Shown: piece after piece, positions 44,459 to 53,488 of the stretch | How the letters are laid out: every line of letters begins with the position of its first letter | Position numbering within the stretch: the first letter of the stretch is position 1 | Source of the DNA: Lachnospiraceae bacterium 10-1 | GTDB taxonomy: Bacteria; Bacillota; Clostridia; Lachnospirales; Lachnospiraceae | Reading direction: 5' to 3' | DNA: 64,000 nucleotides | Assembly (NCBI GenBank): GCA_000403495.2 | Contig: KE159810.1 | Span: 62,001-126,000, forward strand | Notes under the pieces: model-generated | What the model saw: the letters and a program-made list of their open reading frames with translations, nothing else | Databases searched by the model: none | What the model was told of the DNA's origin: nothing | Position numbers and translations under genes: made by a program

Positions 44459-45811
44459 TTACAAGCTCAATAAGAATACAATCAACACAACCACAGGTAA
44501 GACATAAGTCATATAAAGCTTCATCCAATTGGCAACCTTTAATCCCTTGCCCTGATTTGCTTCCGCAACCAGCTTATCCCAGCCCCATCCATAACGGCTG
44601 GTGGCAAACACTACATAAATCAAACTTCCAAGCGGAAGGAACAGGTTACTTACCAAAAAATCCTCCAGATCAAGTACAGTAGAGCCTGTACCTCTTGGCT
44701 GAAAACCGGATAATAAATTATAGCCCATTGCGCAGGGAAGAGACAATGCAATCATCAAAACAGCATTAATTCCACATGCCTTTTTCCTGGTCCACTTAAA
44801 TAAATCCATACAGCAGGAAATAATATTTTCAAACACTGCCAGTACCGTTGAAAAAGCAGCAAAAAACATAAATACAAAGAATAAGCTTCCCCATAGTCTT
44901 CCTGCCGGCATATGATTAAAAATATTTGGCAGAGTTACAAAAATAAGCCCCGGGCCGCTGTCCGGACTGACGCCATAGGCAAAACAGGCCGGGAAAATAA
45001 TAAGGCCTGAAACAAACGCTACAAAAGTGTCTAAAATTCCCACATTGACAGCTTCCCCCAAAAGTGCCCGCTCTCTTCCAATATAGCTGCCAAAAATTGC
45101 CATCGCACCAATTCCCAGACTAAGAGTGAAAAATGCCTGTGTCATTGCGCCAAGCATAACATTACCGACTCCAATTTCCATCATTCTGCCAAAATCCGGC
45201 AGCAGATAAAAGCGAAGTCCTTCTCCTGAACCCTCCAGCAAAAGACTGTTAACTGCCAAAACAACCATAATTATAAGCAAAGCTATCATCAAAAGCTTGC
45301 TCACTCTCTCCAGTCCCTTTTGCAATCCTATGGAGCAAATGCCAAACCCCAAGACGACTACAACCACCATAAACCCTATCATTCCGTAAGGATCAGCCAG
45401 CATATTTCCAAATACATTTCCTACTGCTGCTACATCCGTACCCTCAAAGGTTCCTCCTGCCATATAAAAAAAGTAGTGCAGCATCCATCCTGCCACCGTA
45501 GTATAAAACATCATTAAAAGATAATTGCCAGCCATAGCTGCATAACCATGCAGGTGCCACTTCTGCCCTGGCTTTTCCAATTCATTATATAACTTAACCG
45601 GACTTTTCCTTGATGCACGTCCCAGTGCAAATTCAATGGTCATTACAGGTATTCCCAAAACAATCAGAAAAAATAAGTAGCACAGTACAAATGCGCCTCC
45701 CCCATACTGTCCCACCATATACGGGAATTTCCAAACATTTCCTATGCCGATGGCACAGCCTGCACTAAGCAGAATAAATCCCAAACGACTTCCAAGACGT
45801 TCTCGTTCCAT
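44459..45811 (-). CDS. Neurotransmitter:sodium symporter (NSS/SNF family), first copy
   Basis: This 450-residue sodium-coupled transporter has an N-terminal LeuT-type ion/substrate motif, GFILLSAGCAIGIGNVWKFP, and about 11-12 membrane helices. The start at 45809-45811 follows GGAGGAAGG. Bacterial NSS proteins import amino acids or related compounds; the substrate is unknown. A second copy lies at 47.6 kb. Confidence 0.92.
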   Translation of the reverse strand: MERERLGSRLGFILLSAGCAIGIGNVWKFPYMVGQYGGGAFVLCYLFFLIVLGIPVMTIEFALGRASRKSPVKLYNELEKPGQKWHLHGYAAMAGNYLLMMFYTTVAGWMLHYFFYMAGGTFEGTDVAAVGNVFGNMLADPYGMIGFMVVVVVLGFGICSIGLQKGLERVSKLLMIALLIIMVVLAVNSLLLEGSGEGLRFYLLPDFGRMMEIGVGNVMLGAMTQAFFTLSLGIGAMAIFGSYIGRERALLGEAVNVGILDTFVAFVSGLIIFPACFAYGVSPDSGPGLIFVTLPNIFNHMPAGRLWGSLFFVFMFFAAFSTVLAVFENIISCCMDLFKWTRKKACGINAVLMIALSLPCAMGYNLLSGFQPRGTGSTVLDLEDFLVSNLFLPLGSLIYVVFATSRYGWGWDKLVAEANQGKGLKVANWMKLYMTYVLPVVVLIVFLLSL

Positions 45812-45871
45812 GCTTCCTTCCTCCAATTTACATTTTTATTCAACTTTATCATAATAGCATATAAATTTATA

Positions 45872-45900
45872 AAAAGGAAGGGGCTCTGATTCCCTTTCAA
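45872..45900 (-). terminator. Terminator after the ferritin-like gene
   Basis: The minus strand forms GAAAGGG / CCCCTTC, with one mismatch and an 8-base loop, and then CTTTTTAT. It lies just past the stop at 45904. Confidence 0.6.
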
Positions 45901-45903
45901 AAA

Positions 45904-46638
45904 TCAATTCTGTCTTCTGCTTCGTGCCAAATATACAGACTGGTGCAGGTATCCTAAATTTTCTTTAAAAAATCTGCAAAATCCGTACCCACCGGATAAA
46001 TAGACCTTTCGAAATGCTCCCCATACGAAAAGCAGTGTCCCTTCCATCAGCAGAATTCTTAAAAGCTTATCTTTCATGCTGTTTTCAAAGAAGCTTAAGG
46101 TATAAGACTGAAACATAATATGAGGTATTTCATCGTGCAGCATCTGTTCACAGATACTTTTCAGCGCGGGGGAATCTGTACTTTTTGCTAACGCATCATA
46201 GTACGTTAAAGCAATCATTTCTGCTGTTACCAAAACGGTAACCTCACCTTTGATTCCACCTGCCTTCCTTAATTTGCGAAATATCTGATCTAAAAATGAC
46301 CTGTCTTTGACCTCTACGCGATAGTAATCCATAAACTTTCTCAAATACGCGGAGTGCCAGTTTTCTTCCTTGACAAACCATTCCATAGCCTCACGGTATT
46401 CTTCCATCCCCGTCCGGCAGGCAAATTGATCCACCGCCTGCAAAAGGTACTTTCCGTCTGATCCTTCTCCCTTTTGAAACTCTCTTATAGAAGGAAAAAT
46501 CAACTTAGCTTCCTCCTCCGACAGCCCCTTTTCCTTAGAAAAGTCTATGGCTAATCTTTGGTCATTATTATGCGCAAACCAGCCGATCCACTCTCTATAT
46601 GTAAACTGATTCATTCTTGATTTTGCAAAACTGATCAT
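45904..46638 (-). CDS. Ferritin-like diiron-type protein
   Basis: This 244-residue helical protein has a diiron-like set of residues: Glu-x-x-His in VKEENWHSAYLRKF, Glu in VTAEMIALTYYDAL, and Asp-Glu-x-x-His in MLHDEIPHIMFQS. This fits the ferritin-like/rubrerythrin superfamily. It follows the PfkB kinase gene by 17 bases and may share its transcript. The substrate, perhaps oxygen or a metal, is not predicted. Confidence 0.7.
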   Translation of the reverse strand: MISFAKSRMNQFTYREWIGWFAHNNDQRLAIDFSKEKGLSEEEAKLIFPSIREFQKGEGSDGKYLLQAVDQFACRTGMEEYREAMEWFVKEENWHSAYLRKFMDYYRVEVKDRSFLDQIFRKLRKAGGIKGEVTVLVTAEMIALTYYDALAKSTDSPALKSICEQMLHDEIPHIMFQSYTLSFFENSMKDKLLRILLMEGTLLFVWGAFRKVYLSGGYGFCRFFKENLGYLHQSVYLARSRRQN

Positions 46639-46655
46639 AACTCTTTTCCCCCTTG

Positions 46656-47555
46656 CTAAAACACAATTTCCGCCGCCAGCTCCTCTATCTTTTGTTCATC
46701 GGCAAACCCATTGGCCGCACCGTCAAATCCTATTTTGTAAGAAGCAAAGATTTCCGCTTTTTTAAGCGCCTCTGTCACATCAGCCCCTTTTGCATAATAG
46801 TGAATAAATCCGCTAAACAGTGCATCTCCTGCTCCTACCGTATTGACTATCCTGCCGGTTTTGACAGCAGGGAAATCATAAAACTTTCCTTGCTTTTTCA
46901 CATACATTAATGCCCCTTTGCTTCCTTGTCCCAAAACTATTATTTCATTTCCGTAACGCTTTTCTATTTCCATAAGGAAATCTTCTGCATCCGTCCTTAT
47001 GGCTTCGTCGCTTAAAAACAAAATATCCGCACACTGCATAAAATCCATGTTGTATACATCTTCAATGTCACTTAGTACATGTACATCTGTTGCAATCAGC
47101 TTTCCATCCGCTTTTGCTTTTTTAAGAAGATTTCTGTTAAAATTGATGTTGCACGCCACAATCACATCACAATCCTGATACATTTCCCTTGGAAAGTCAA
47201 AAGACATATCCTGAATATCTTTTAGGTCACAATAAATCTGCCTTTTTCTTTCCCCATCATATAAAATAACAGAATTTGGCGTCTGTCTTAGCTGCTGCAT
47301 ATCCACGGTTTCTATGCCGATTGCTTCTATTTCCTTTCTCACATATTCTCCGCCAAAGTCGCTCCCTGTCATGGAAAGCAGCCTCACTTGATCACCAAGT
47401 GATTTTAAGGCTTTTGAAAGATTATAAGCTACACCTGCCACGTCGGTATTTACCCCAAAAAAAGGGTAATCTATAGGAAAATATGGAATAGGAAACTCCT
47501 TGATCTTTACAGTAGTCTCTGTATTGACTAACCCGGAAACCAAAATTTTGCTCAT
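46656..47555 (-). CDS. PfkB-family carbohydrate kinase
   Basis: This 299-residue sugar or nucleoside kinase begins MSKILVSGLVNTETTVKIKE. It has VDMQQLRQTPNSVILYDGE and the C-terminal signature GRIVNTVGAGDALFSGFIHY with the catalytic Asp. The substrate is not predictable; ribokinase-like sugars are possible. It lies between the NSS transporters and upstream of the ferritin-like gene. Confidence 0.88.
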   Translation of the reverse strand: MSKILVSGLVNTETTVKIKEFPIPYFPIDYPFFGVNTDVAGVAYNLSKALKSLGDQVRLLSMTGSDFGGEYVRKEIEAIGIETVDMQQLRQTPNSVILYDGERKRQIYCDLKDIQDMSFDFPREMYQDCDVIVACNINFNRNLLKKAKADGKLIATDVHVLSDIEDVYNMDFMQCADILFLSDEAIRTDAEDFLMEIEKRYGNEIIVLGQGSKGALMYVKKQGKFYDFPAVKTGRIVNTVGAGDALFSGFIHYYAKGADVTEALKKAEIFASYKIGFDGAANGFADEQKIEELAAEIVF

Positions 47556-47614
47556 GTGTCAATTCTCCTTATATAACACCGCTCCGGCCAAACTGCTGTC
47601 TCCGGATTTTACAC

Positions 47615-48967
47615 CTACATACTAATCCACCCAAGTACATTTGCAATGGAGCTGAGCAGAATAATTACTATACAAACAGGAGCTAAATACTTCATAAAAA
47701 AGAAATACATCTTTTTCCTTTTAAAGCCGGAGGACTGCTCTACTTCCTGTGCTATTTTGGAAAGCCCAACTACCCGGACGATCAAAAGGCAGGTTGCCAG
47801 TGCAGCTATCGGCATCATAACCGAATTTGTCATAAAATCAAAGAAATCGAGAATCGACATCCCAAGCAGTGAAACAAAATCAAGTACACCAAAGCCAAGG
47901 GCTGATGCCGAACCTAATAAAATAATGACAATTCCCATAAATGCCGCCGCCTTATGACGACTCCATCCAAACTGATCTTCAAAAGTGGAAACTCCTGATT
48001 CCGCCAGGGAAATTGCGCTGGTCAGTGCAGCAAGCAGTATCAGCAGGAAAAACATGATGCCTGCACCAGTCCCAAATCCCATACTTGCAAATACTTTCGG
48101 TATAGTAATAAACATCAGAGAAGGACCGGCTTTTAATGTGTCAGGATCGCCCCCTGAAAATGCAAAAACCGCTGGAATAATCATAAGCCCTGCCAGCATG
48201 GCAATTGCTGTGTCAAACACCTCCACCTGCGTAGTAGACTTTTCAATATCCACATCCTTTTGAAGATAAGAACCATAGGTATATAAAATTCCCATAGCAA
48301 TAGACAAAGAATAAAACATCTGCCCCATAGCGGCAACCACTGTCATCCAGGAAAAATTCTCCAGATTAGGAATCAGAAAATATTTCACCCCTTCCCATGC
48401 GCCTTTTCTCGTCATGGAATAACCTGCCACAAAAATGGCCAATATCACAAGCACCGGCATCATCACCTTGGAAACCCGCTCTACTCCCTGTTTTACCCCT
48501 GCAAAAAGTACAAACACTACTGCAAGGCTAAACAAGAGAAACCAAATTTCAGTCTGAAACCCATCCGTAATAAAATCAGTAAAATAAGTATCCTCGGCCA
48601 AAACTGCCGTACTTCCCCGCAGATATTCAAATAAATATTTAACCACCCAGCCGCCGATCACACTGTAATAGGGTACAATCAACATGGGAATTACCGCATT
48701 AATCCAGCCGCCAATTTTAAAAGGAAGCTTTTTTCCAAATGCCTGGAAGGCTCCAACCGGGCTTCTTTTTGTCATACGTCCTAACGCAGTTTCCGATACG
48801 ATCAGCGCATAGCCAAAGGTCAACATTAAAATAAGATAAACCAGCAGAAAAATGCCTCCGCCATATTTCGCTGCCAGATAAGGAAACCTCCAAATATTCC
48901 CAAGCCCTACTGCTGATCCGGCAACTGCTAAAACATATCCCACTTTTCCTGAAAAAGTACTGCGCAT
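47615..48967 (-). CDS. Neurotransmitter:sodium symporter (NSS/SNF family), second copy
   Basis: This 450-residue transporter carries the LeuT-type motif YVLAVAGSAVGLGNIWRFPY and roughly 11-12 helices. It differs clearly from the copy at 44.5 kb, so the two probably serve different solutes. It starts one base after the stop of the hybrid sigma/permease gene. Confidence 0.92.
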   Translation of the reverse strand: MRSTFSGKVGYVLAVAGSAVGLGNIWRFPYLAAKYGGGIFLLVYLILMLTFGYALIVSETALGRMTKRSPVGAFQAFGKKLPFKIGGWINAVIPMLIVPYYSVIGGWVVKYLFEYLRGSTAVLAEDTYFTDFITDGFQTEIWFLLFSLAVVFVLFAGVKQGVERVSKVMMPVLVILAIFVAGYSMTRKGAWEGVKYFLIPNLENFSWMTVVAAMGQMFYSLSIAMGILYTYGSYLQKDVDIEKSTTQVEVFDTAIAMLAGLMIIPAVFAFSGGDPDTLKAGPSLMFITIPKVFASMGFGTGAGIMFFLLILLAALTSAISLAESGVSTFEDQFGWSRHKAAAFMGIVIILLGSASALGFGVLDFVSLLGMSILDFFDFMTNSVMMPIAALATCLLIVRVVGLSKIAQEVEQSSGFKRKKMYFFFMKYLAPVCIVIILLSSIANVLGWISM

Positions 48968-48968
48968 T

Positions 48969-49490
48969 TTAAAAAAGCCTCCTGTGTATCATAATCATTG
49001 TTCTATCATACCATCTAATGCACACTCTTTCAAATGTTTTTACCTTTACAAATCCCTTCCGCGTAGAGATAAGAGCGGCTATTCCAATTGCTGTATAGAC
49101 TAGCACCACCATTTCCACATAAGGAATCACCCAGCCGCCCACTCTATAACTTACATAGGATCCCAGTATCTTTTTAAAATCCACCGCCCTTACGGGGAAC
49201 AAATAATTAATGTTATTCCATAACCCGCTATTTTTGCTCATGGGAAAGAAGGCCGGTCCAATCAGGACTGTCATTCCAATTGCCAGCATCGCTAAAGAAG
49301 ACCTGAACCTTGCAGAACAAAAAAGCAAAAAGTTTCTGGTCTTGCCTTCCTGCCGGTACCTGCCATAATGCTCAATAAAACTTACAAAAGTATCCTGACA
49401 AAGATCTTCCGCCAAGGCAGGACTTTCCACATGATGATAGCAATAACAGAAGATTTCGTCATAATACTTTCTTATGATTTTCTCAAGCAC
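48969..49490 (-). CDS. Hybrid gene: ECF sigma region 2 fused to the end of an ABC-2 permease
   Basis: The first ~55 residues are ECF sigma region 2 (MLEKIIRKYYDEIFCYCYHH, then DLCQDTFVSFIEHYGRYRQE). They are followed directly by a membrane segment that is not sigma: FRSSLAMLAIGMTVLIGPAF, YLFPVRAVDF and VIPYVEMVVLVYTAIGIAAL, ending in a basic tail. Sigma regions 3 and 4 are missing. The fusion point is near codon 56, at about 49322. It is most likely a deletion that joined an upstream sigma gene to the 3' end of a downstream ABC permease, so the product is probably non-functional. The GTG start has GAGGAGG upstream. Confidence 0.7.
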   Translation of the reverse strand: MLEKIIRKYYDEIFCYCYHHVESPALAEDLCQDTFVSFIEHYGRYRQEGKTRNFLLFCSARFRSSLAMLAIGMTVLIGPAFFPMSKNSGLWNNINYLFPVRAVDFKKILGSYVSYRVGGWVIPYVEMVVLVYTAIGIAALISTRKGFVKVKTFERVCIRWYDRTMIMIHRRLF

Positions 49491-49546
49491 AGAACCACCT
49501 CCTCTACCCTGTATAACGAAGGGCTTAATAAAAAAGTCAAAAAGAA

Positions 49547-50551
49547 CTAACTTTTCTTTTTCAGCCCTGCCAAAATTAATATACCGCCTGCTAAAACAGA
49601 CAAAATCAAAACCGTCAGCAAAATATTTCCGTTTAATGCTTCCAGCCGGTCTATGGTTCCACCTGTTATCATATCTGCATCAAAAATACTTCCACCCTGA
49701 TTTATTCCTGTCACCTTACAGATAACATCATTTGTAAATGCAGTATACACTCCGCCTGCTATCACAATCAGTCCTGACTTTATCAGCTTATCCATCTTAA
49801 AATATCTGCACACGACAAAAACAAACCAAGGCAGCCAGAGGCAATAGGTGGTAATGCAAAGCCCTGTATGCCAATAGAAATATTCTCCTTTTACAAAAAT
49901 TCCACAAGCTGCAATCAATAGATAAATCCATACGGTATCCCATATCATGACGACAAGCCCCTTTTTATTCTGTAAAAACCGGGGCAGCGGTATATTGCCC
50001 ACTACATAAGGCGCCAATAAAACAGATAGTCCAAGTATACTGCCTGCCGCCGCAACAAGAAACCAGCTTCCTCCGGTGTATATACAGCATGTCAACAGCA
50101 AAAAAAGCAGTGAACAGGTAAATCCAAAAATTGTCCAAATCCATTTTTTTCTCTCAGCCACTAACGGAAGTACCGTAATCGAAGCTACAAGAATTAAAGA
50201 TGCAAGCACAATAAAAAACCAATTAAGTGCATGACCAATCGCCAGATTACAAATCAAACATACAATTACCGGTACAAAAAGCACACCTGCTGTAATCATG
50301 CCTATCGTAACTGTTTTTCTTCTCTCTTTCTTTTCATGCGTGGTTAAAACATTATTTTTTTCTTTTATTAAAACCTCATCCACCTCATAATTTTTTAGCC
50401 TTTCCGCCATCTGTGCGCAGTTACAGCAATTTTTTAAATGCTCCTCTACTGCCTTTTGGCTGCTTTGACTGCATACACCATCCTGATAAAGGGGCAGCAA
50501 ATCCCGTATCAATTCACATTCATATTTTATTTCTTTCATTTTTACAATCAT
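49547..50551 (-). CDS. Zinc-finger anti-sigma-type membrane protein
   Basis: This 334-residue protein has an N-terminal zf-HC2 motif in which the metal ligands come from AVEEHLKNCCNCAQMAERL (His with two Cys). About eight membrane helices follow. It lies 13 bases after the ECF sigma gene, as expected for a membrane anti-sigma factor that holds the sigma inactive. The first ATG uses GGAAAGGAG. Confidence 0.8.
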   Translation of the reverse strand: MIVKMKEIKYECELIRDLLPLYQDGVCSQSSQKAVEEHLKNCCNCAQMAERLKNYEVDEVLIKEKNNVLTTHEKKERRKTVTIGMITAGVLFVPVIVCLICNLAIGHALNWFFIVLASLILVASITVLPLVAERKKWIWTIFGFTCSLLFLLLTCCIYTGGSWFLVAAAGSILGLSVLLAPYVVGNIPLPRFLQNKKGLVVMIWDTVWIYLLIAACGIFVKGEYFYWHTGLCITTYCLWLPWFVFVVCRYFKMDKLIKSGLIVIAGGVYTAFTNDVICKVTGINQGGSIFDADMITGGTIDRLEALNGNILLTVLILSVLAGGILILAGLKKKS

Positions 50552-50564
50552 ACTCCTTTCCTAC

Positions 50565-51044
50565 CTATAAAATTTTTTCCTGAATCTTCAGTCTTGCACG
50601 GTGATAGGTAACTCTCGCCCAGTTTTCCGATTTTCCAAAAATTAATCCGATATTTTGAAAAGACAATTCTCCAAATACACGCAGACTAAATACTTCTTTA
50701 TAAGGCTCCTCCATACTGTGAAGAATCTGATGAATCTGCAGGGAAGATTCTTTATCCAGCATCATATTCTCAATATTTCCTATTGCCGGTATTTCCTGAT
50801 CAAGACTTTCATTTTTATGCCTTTTCCTAAAGCTGTCCATACATAAGTTTTTGGCTATAGCACACAGCCATGTACACTCACTGGCTTCCCGTCTATAGCT
50901 GTTCTGATTCCTGACTGCCCGATAAAAGGTTTCCTGTGTAATCTCCTGTGCCTGTTCAGAATCTTTCACAAACGTCATTACATAAGAATAAACTTCCATA
51001 AAATAAGCCCGGTATATTTTTTCAAAACTGTTTTCCAAATCCAC
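50565..51044 (-). CDS. ECF-family RNA polymerase sigma factor
   Basis: This 159-residue extracytoplasmic-function sigma factor is intact. Region 2 is ENSFEKIYRAYFMEVYSYVM, then EITQETFYRAVRNQNSY. Region 4 is YKEVFSLRVFGELSFQNIGL, then ENWARVTYHRARLKIQEK. A GTG start lies behind AAGGAGG. It is coupled with the adjacent anti-sigma gene. A matching ECF promoter precedes it. Confidence 0.93.
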   Translation of the reverse strand: MDLENSFEKIYRAYFMEVYSYVMTFVKDSEQAQEITQETFYRAVRNQNSYRREASECTWLCAIAKNLCMDSFRKRHKNESLDQEIPAIGNIENMMLDKESSLQIHQILHSMEEPYKEVFSLRVFGELSFQNIGLIFGKSENWARVTYHRARLKIQEKIL

Positions 51045-51080
51045 GTGTCTGTCACCTCCTTCTTTGTTCTTTTATGGTTA

Positions 51081-51106
51081 GACGTATCAAATCTGTTTTC
51101 GTTACA
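51081..51106 (-). promoter_or_regulatory. ECF-type autoregulated promoter
   Basis: The minus strand reads TGTAAC (-35), a 16-base spacer and CGTC (-10), the pattern of SigW/SigM/SigX-type promoters. It lies about 40 bases before the sigma start, so the sigma factor probably activates its own operon. Confidence 0.7.
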
Positions 51107-51121
51107 AATTTTCACAAAAAA

Positions 51122-51154
51122 TGGGAGGCCGTTCATAAGCACGTCTTCCTCCCA
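51122..51154 (-). terminator. Terminator upstream of the ECF operon
   Basis: The minus strand forms TGGGAGG / CCTCCCA with a 19-base loop, then TTTTTT. It insulates the sigma operon from the broken genes upstream. Confidence 0.7.
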
Positions 51155-51240
51155 CTTAATCTTTTTAATTTGATTTAAAATAAGTTTCTGTTTCTAACAT
51201 AGTTGATCACATGCATTGCCTGTGTTTATTATAAAGCAGA

Positions 51241-51427
51241 TTATAAGAATTTCAAATCTTTTATATAAATCTGCCATGCCTGAAATCCATTTGCCGGCTC
51301 CGGAACCACAAACCCAAACTGCCTTAATGAAGCGCCGCTTATTACTTCACCAGGAGCAAATCCATAGGGTAAACGTTTTCCGGGATATTTTTCTTTAAAA
51401 TCCTCATTCAGTGAATAGGCATATAAT
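51241..51427 (-). pseudogene. Fragment of a C-terminal domain
   Basis: An open frame without a start reads YSLNEDFKEKYPGKRLPYGF, then FVVPEPANGFQAWQIYIKDL and a stop. It looks like the end of a beta-rich carbohydrate-related enzyme or a surface domain; I do not recognise it firmly. It touches the end of the ABC permease fragment, so it appears to be one side of a deletion. Confidence 0.5.
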
Positions 51428-51521
51428 TATTTATGATAAGATATATAATGCCGGGAATAAGCATTACATAAAAAGGAATATACTTTTTGATCTTTCTTAT
51501 TTTTCCATGCTTTATTTTCAT
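51408..51521 (-). pseudogene. N-terminal fragment of a sugar ABC permease
   Basis: This 37-codon ORF has a strong AGGAGG site and starts MKIKHGKIRKIKKYIPFYVM. LIPGIIYLIINNYMPI follows, which resembles the first helix of LplB/ProX-type sugar permeases. It stops immediately after. It is the other side of the deletion described for 51241-51427. Confidence 0.6.
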
Positions 51522-51700
51522 TGCAGCACCTCCTGTCAAAACGCCTATCATACTTTCTTTACATATAATAATAGTTTTGACATGGAGGAAACTCTATATA
51601 TTTTCTGCAATAATCTGTCACATATCTGATTTCATAATTTAAATAACTATTAGTCCGGCTAACAACCGGGAAAAGGCAGAAAGTTACGCGTAACAAAAAA

Positions 51701-51728
51701 CAGCGGAAAGCCCCCGGGCCTTCCGCTG
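51701..51728 (-). terminator. Terminator after the DUF2871 gene
   Basis: On the minus strand CAGCGGAA / TTCCGCTG, with a GC-rich 12-base loop, is followed by TTTTTTGTTAC. It lies about 20 bases past the gene's stop. Confidence 0.85.
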
Positions 51729-51749
51729 CTAAAATATGCCAGTTTCAAA

Positions 51750-52169
51750 TCATGCCTGTTCTGCCGATACTTTACACCTGATTTGCACAAGCAGAAGTAC
51801 CATACTGACTCCTGACAGGATATGTCCTATCCCGGCAAATCCGGAGATTGCCGCACTTATTCCGGAAGACAAGGCAGGTACCAGTACCTGGAGCACCCCT
51901 CGCACAACAAGCATCACTGAAGTCAGGTTCAGACCAATATGATAAACTGCCAGTACCCGCCTTGTTTTCTCACTGGTGAAGGAAAAGCTCTTTTCCAACA
52001 GAAGCAAAAGCAGAAAAAACACCATACCCAGCAAAAAATAATGGGTATGAACAACTGCAAGTGTAGTTTTTGCAGTAAAACCGTTAAACTTGGTAAACTC
52101 CCGGTAAAACACACCGCCAGCCATCGCAAGAATGGCGTACAGCAGAGCCGAATTTATATAGCGTTTCAT
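51750..52169 (-). CDS. DUF2871-family membrane protein
   Basis: This 139-residue protein starts MKRYINSALLYAILAMAGGV and has four helices. FYREFTKFNGFTAKTTLAVV and VHTHYFLLGMVFFLLLL are typical of DUF2871. The function is unknown. It follows the TetR-controlled membrane protein by 13 bases and is probably cotranscribed with it. Confidence 0.8.
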   Translation of the reverse strand: MKRYINSALLYAILAMAGGVFYREFTKFNGFTAKTTLAVVHTHYFLLGMVFFLLLLLLEKSFSFTSEKTRRVLAVYHIGLNLTSVMLVVRGVLQVLVPALSSGISAAISGFAGIGHILSGVSMVLLLVQIRCKVSAEQA

Positions 52170-52182
52170 AATTATACCTCCC

Positions 52183-52848
52183 TTACATACATTCCTGTTT
52201 CATAGCAAAATATCCAATGAGTACCGTCCACACATAAGCACAGGTTTTGGGTATCATCAGCATCCCTATCATGGGTATGGCATCTGCCCACAACACTACC
52301 GGGATGTAAAAACCAAAGCTCAGCACGATGGTCAGCCACATCCGGCTAAATGCCTTATCCCCGTGCTCCTTTGAACTGCGGTAAAACAATATGATGACCA
52401 ATAGCCCCAGCAGGGCAAAGGGGATATTTCGATAAATTCCCCAGGCGAGGGGTGCCCCGGCACTGAGCCACTGGTTCTGGGGCATCATGCACAGCGCAAT
52501 CCGCACACCGGCCAGACCATACACGATGGCGGTAAGGCCGCCTTGGCCGGTAATTTTATACCTCTGCCGCCAAACATAATAAAGCAGCACATAGAAAATC
52601 GTCATCGTGACTGAAGTAATCCACTTTCCAATGCCTAAAGAAACAGTATAATTCTCCAGACCAGTAGTGCACAGGGCAAGAGCGCGGGGAACCAGATGAA
52701 ACGAATCTCCCACCCCCAGCACAACTGCCATCCATCCAAACAGACCGAATTGGCGGTTTCCTTTACTGCCCCTGATCATTAATATTCCGATAGTAATAAC
52801 AGAAGTCAGATAGACAGCATCAAACAGGGTTTCTACAATTGCTTGCAT
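52183..52848 (-). CDS. Seven-helix membrane protein, unknown
   Basis: This 221-residue protein has about seven membrane helices and no recognised motif. An operator palindrome upstream and a DUF2871 partner downstream suggest it is part of a TetR-controlled membrane module. The RBS AAAGGAG fits the ATG at 52846-52848. Confidence 0.65.
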   Translation of the reverse strand: MQAIVETLFDAVYLTSVITIGILMIRGSKGNRQFGLFGWMAVVLGVGDSFHLVPRALALCTTGLENYTVSLGIGKWITSVTMTIFYVLLYYVWRQRYKITGQGGLTAIVYGLAGVRIALCMMPQNQWLSAGAPLAWGIYRNIPFALLGLLVIILFYRSSKEHGDKAFSRMWLTIVLSFGFYIPVVLWADAIPMIGMLMIPKTCAYVWTVLIGYFAMKQECM

Positions 52849-52865
52849 AGCTTATTCTCCTTTGG

Positions 52866-52878
52866 TGAACATTGTTCA
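52866..52878. promoter_or_regulatory. TetR operator before the membrane-protein operon
   Basis: The 13-base palindrome TGAACATTGTTCA lies 18 bases before the membrane protein's ATG. It matches the palindrome in the TetR gene's own promoter, except at its centre. TTGAAA with 17 bases to CATAAA lies next to it on the minus strand. Confidence 0.75.
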
Positions 52879-52915
52879 ATTTATGTTTTAAAAAATACCA
52901 CATTTCAATGGATTT

Positions 52916-53473
52916 TTAATAAAGGGTTCTGCGGACGATTTCCAGTACGGCAGTAGCATCATAATCTTCTCTCATCAATGCAGACAGCATCATGGAAAAC
53001 AAAACATCCGCAAATTTTTCGGCTGTAAACTGTTCCGTAAACGCATCAGTCCGAATCCTGGCATCCTGCTTTAAGACGAAGCACAGTCCATCTAAAATAT
53101 GCTGCCATGTCTGCTGCATTCTCCGTTTCCCATCAGATTTTTCCTCCTGCATAAACCCCAGAGAATGCATTGTAAAAAAGCCAGGATACTGTTTGCAGCC
53201 ATATTCCATCCGCTCGTACATCCATGTAATACAGGCCTGTGTATCCTGAAATACATCACTGTCTTCTGGGCGGTGGAAAATCTCACACCAGACACTTTCC
53301 ACTGTGGTGCATATAAGCGCAGCTTTAGAATCAAAATAATTATAAATGGATCCCACCGATACCCCACAGGCTATGGCGACAGAACGGATATTGACCGCAG
53401 ACCATCCCCGCTGCTGAATCAATTCCCGGCTGGTTTTTAAAATATCCTCTTTTGATGTCACAACTGTATTCAT
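52916..53473 (-). CDS. TetR-family repressor of the membrane-protein pair
   Basis: This 185-residue protein has a TetR HTH (SREL-type helix then GWSAVNIRSVAIACGVSVGS, IYNYFDSKAALI). A helical domain follows. The palindrome at 53489-53501 in its own promoter and a twin before the 52183 gene identify its probable targets. It begins at the ATG at 53471-53473. Confidence 0.88.
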   Translation of the reverse strand: MNTVVTSKEDILKTSRELIQQRGWSAVNIRSVAIACGVSVGSIYNYFDSKAALICTTVESVWCEIFHRPEDSDVFQDTQACITWMYERMEYGCKQYPGFFTMHSLGFMQEEKSDGKRRMQQTWQHILDGLCFVLKQDARIRTDAFTEQFTAEKFADVLFSMMLSALMREDYDATAVLEIVRRTLY

Positions 53474-53488
53474 TCAATCACCTCAATA

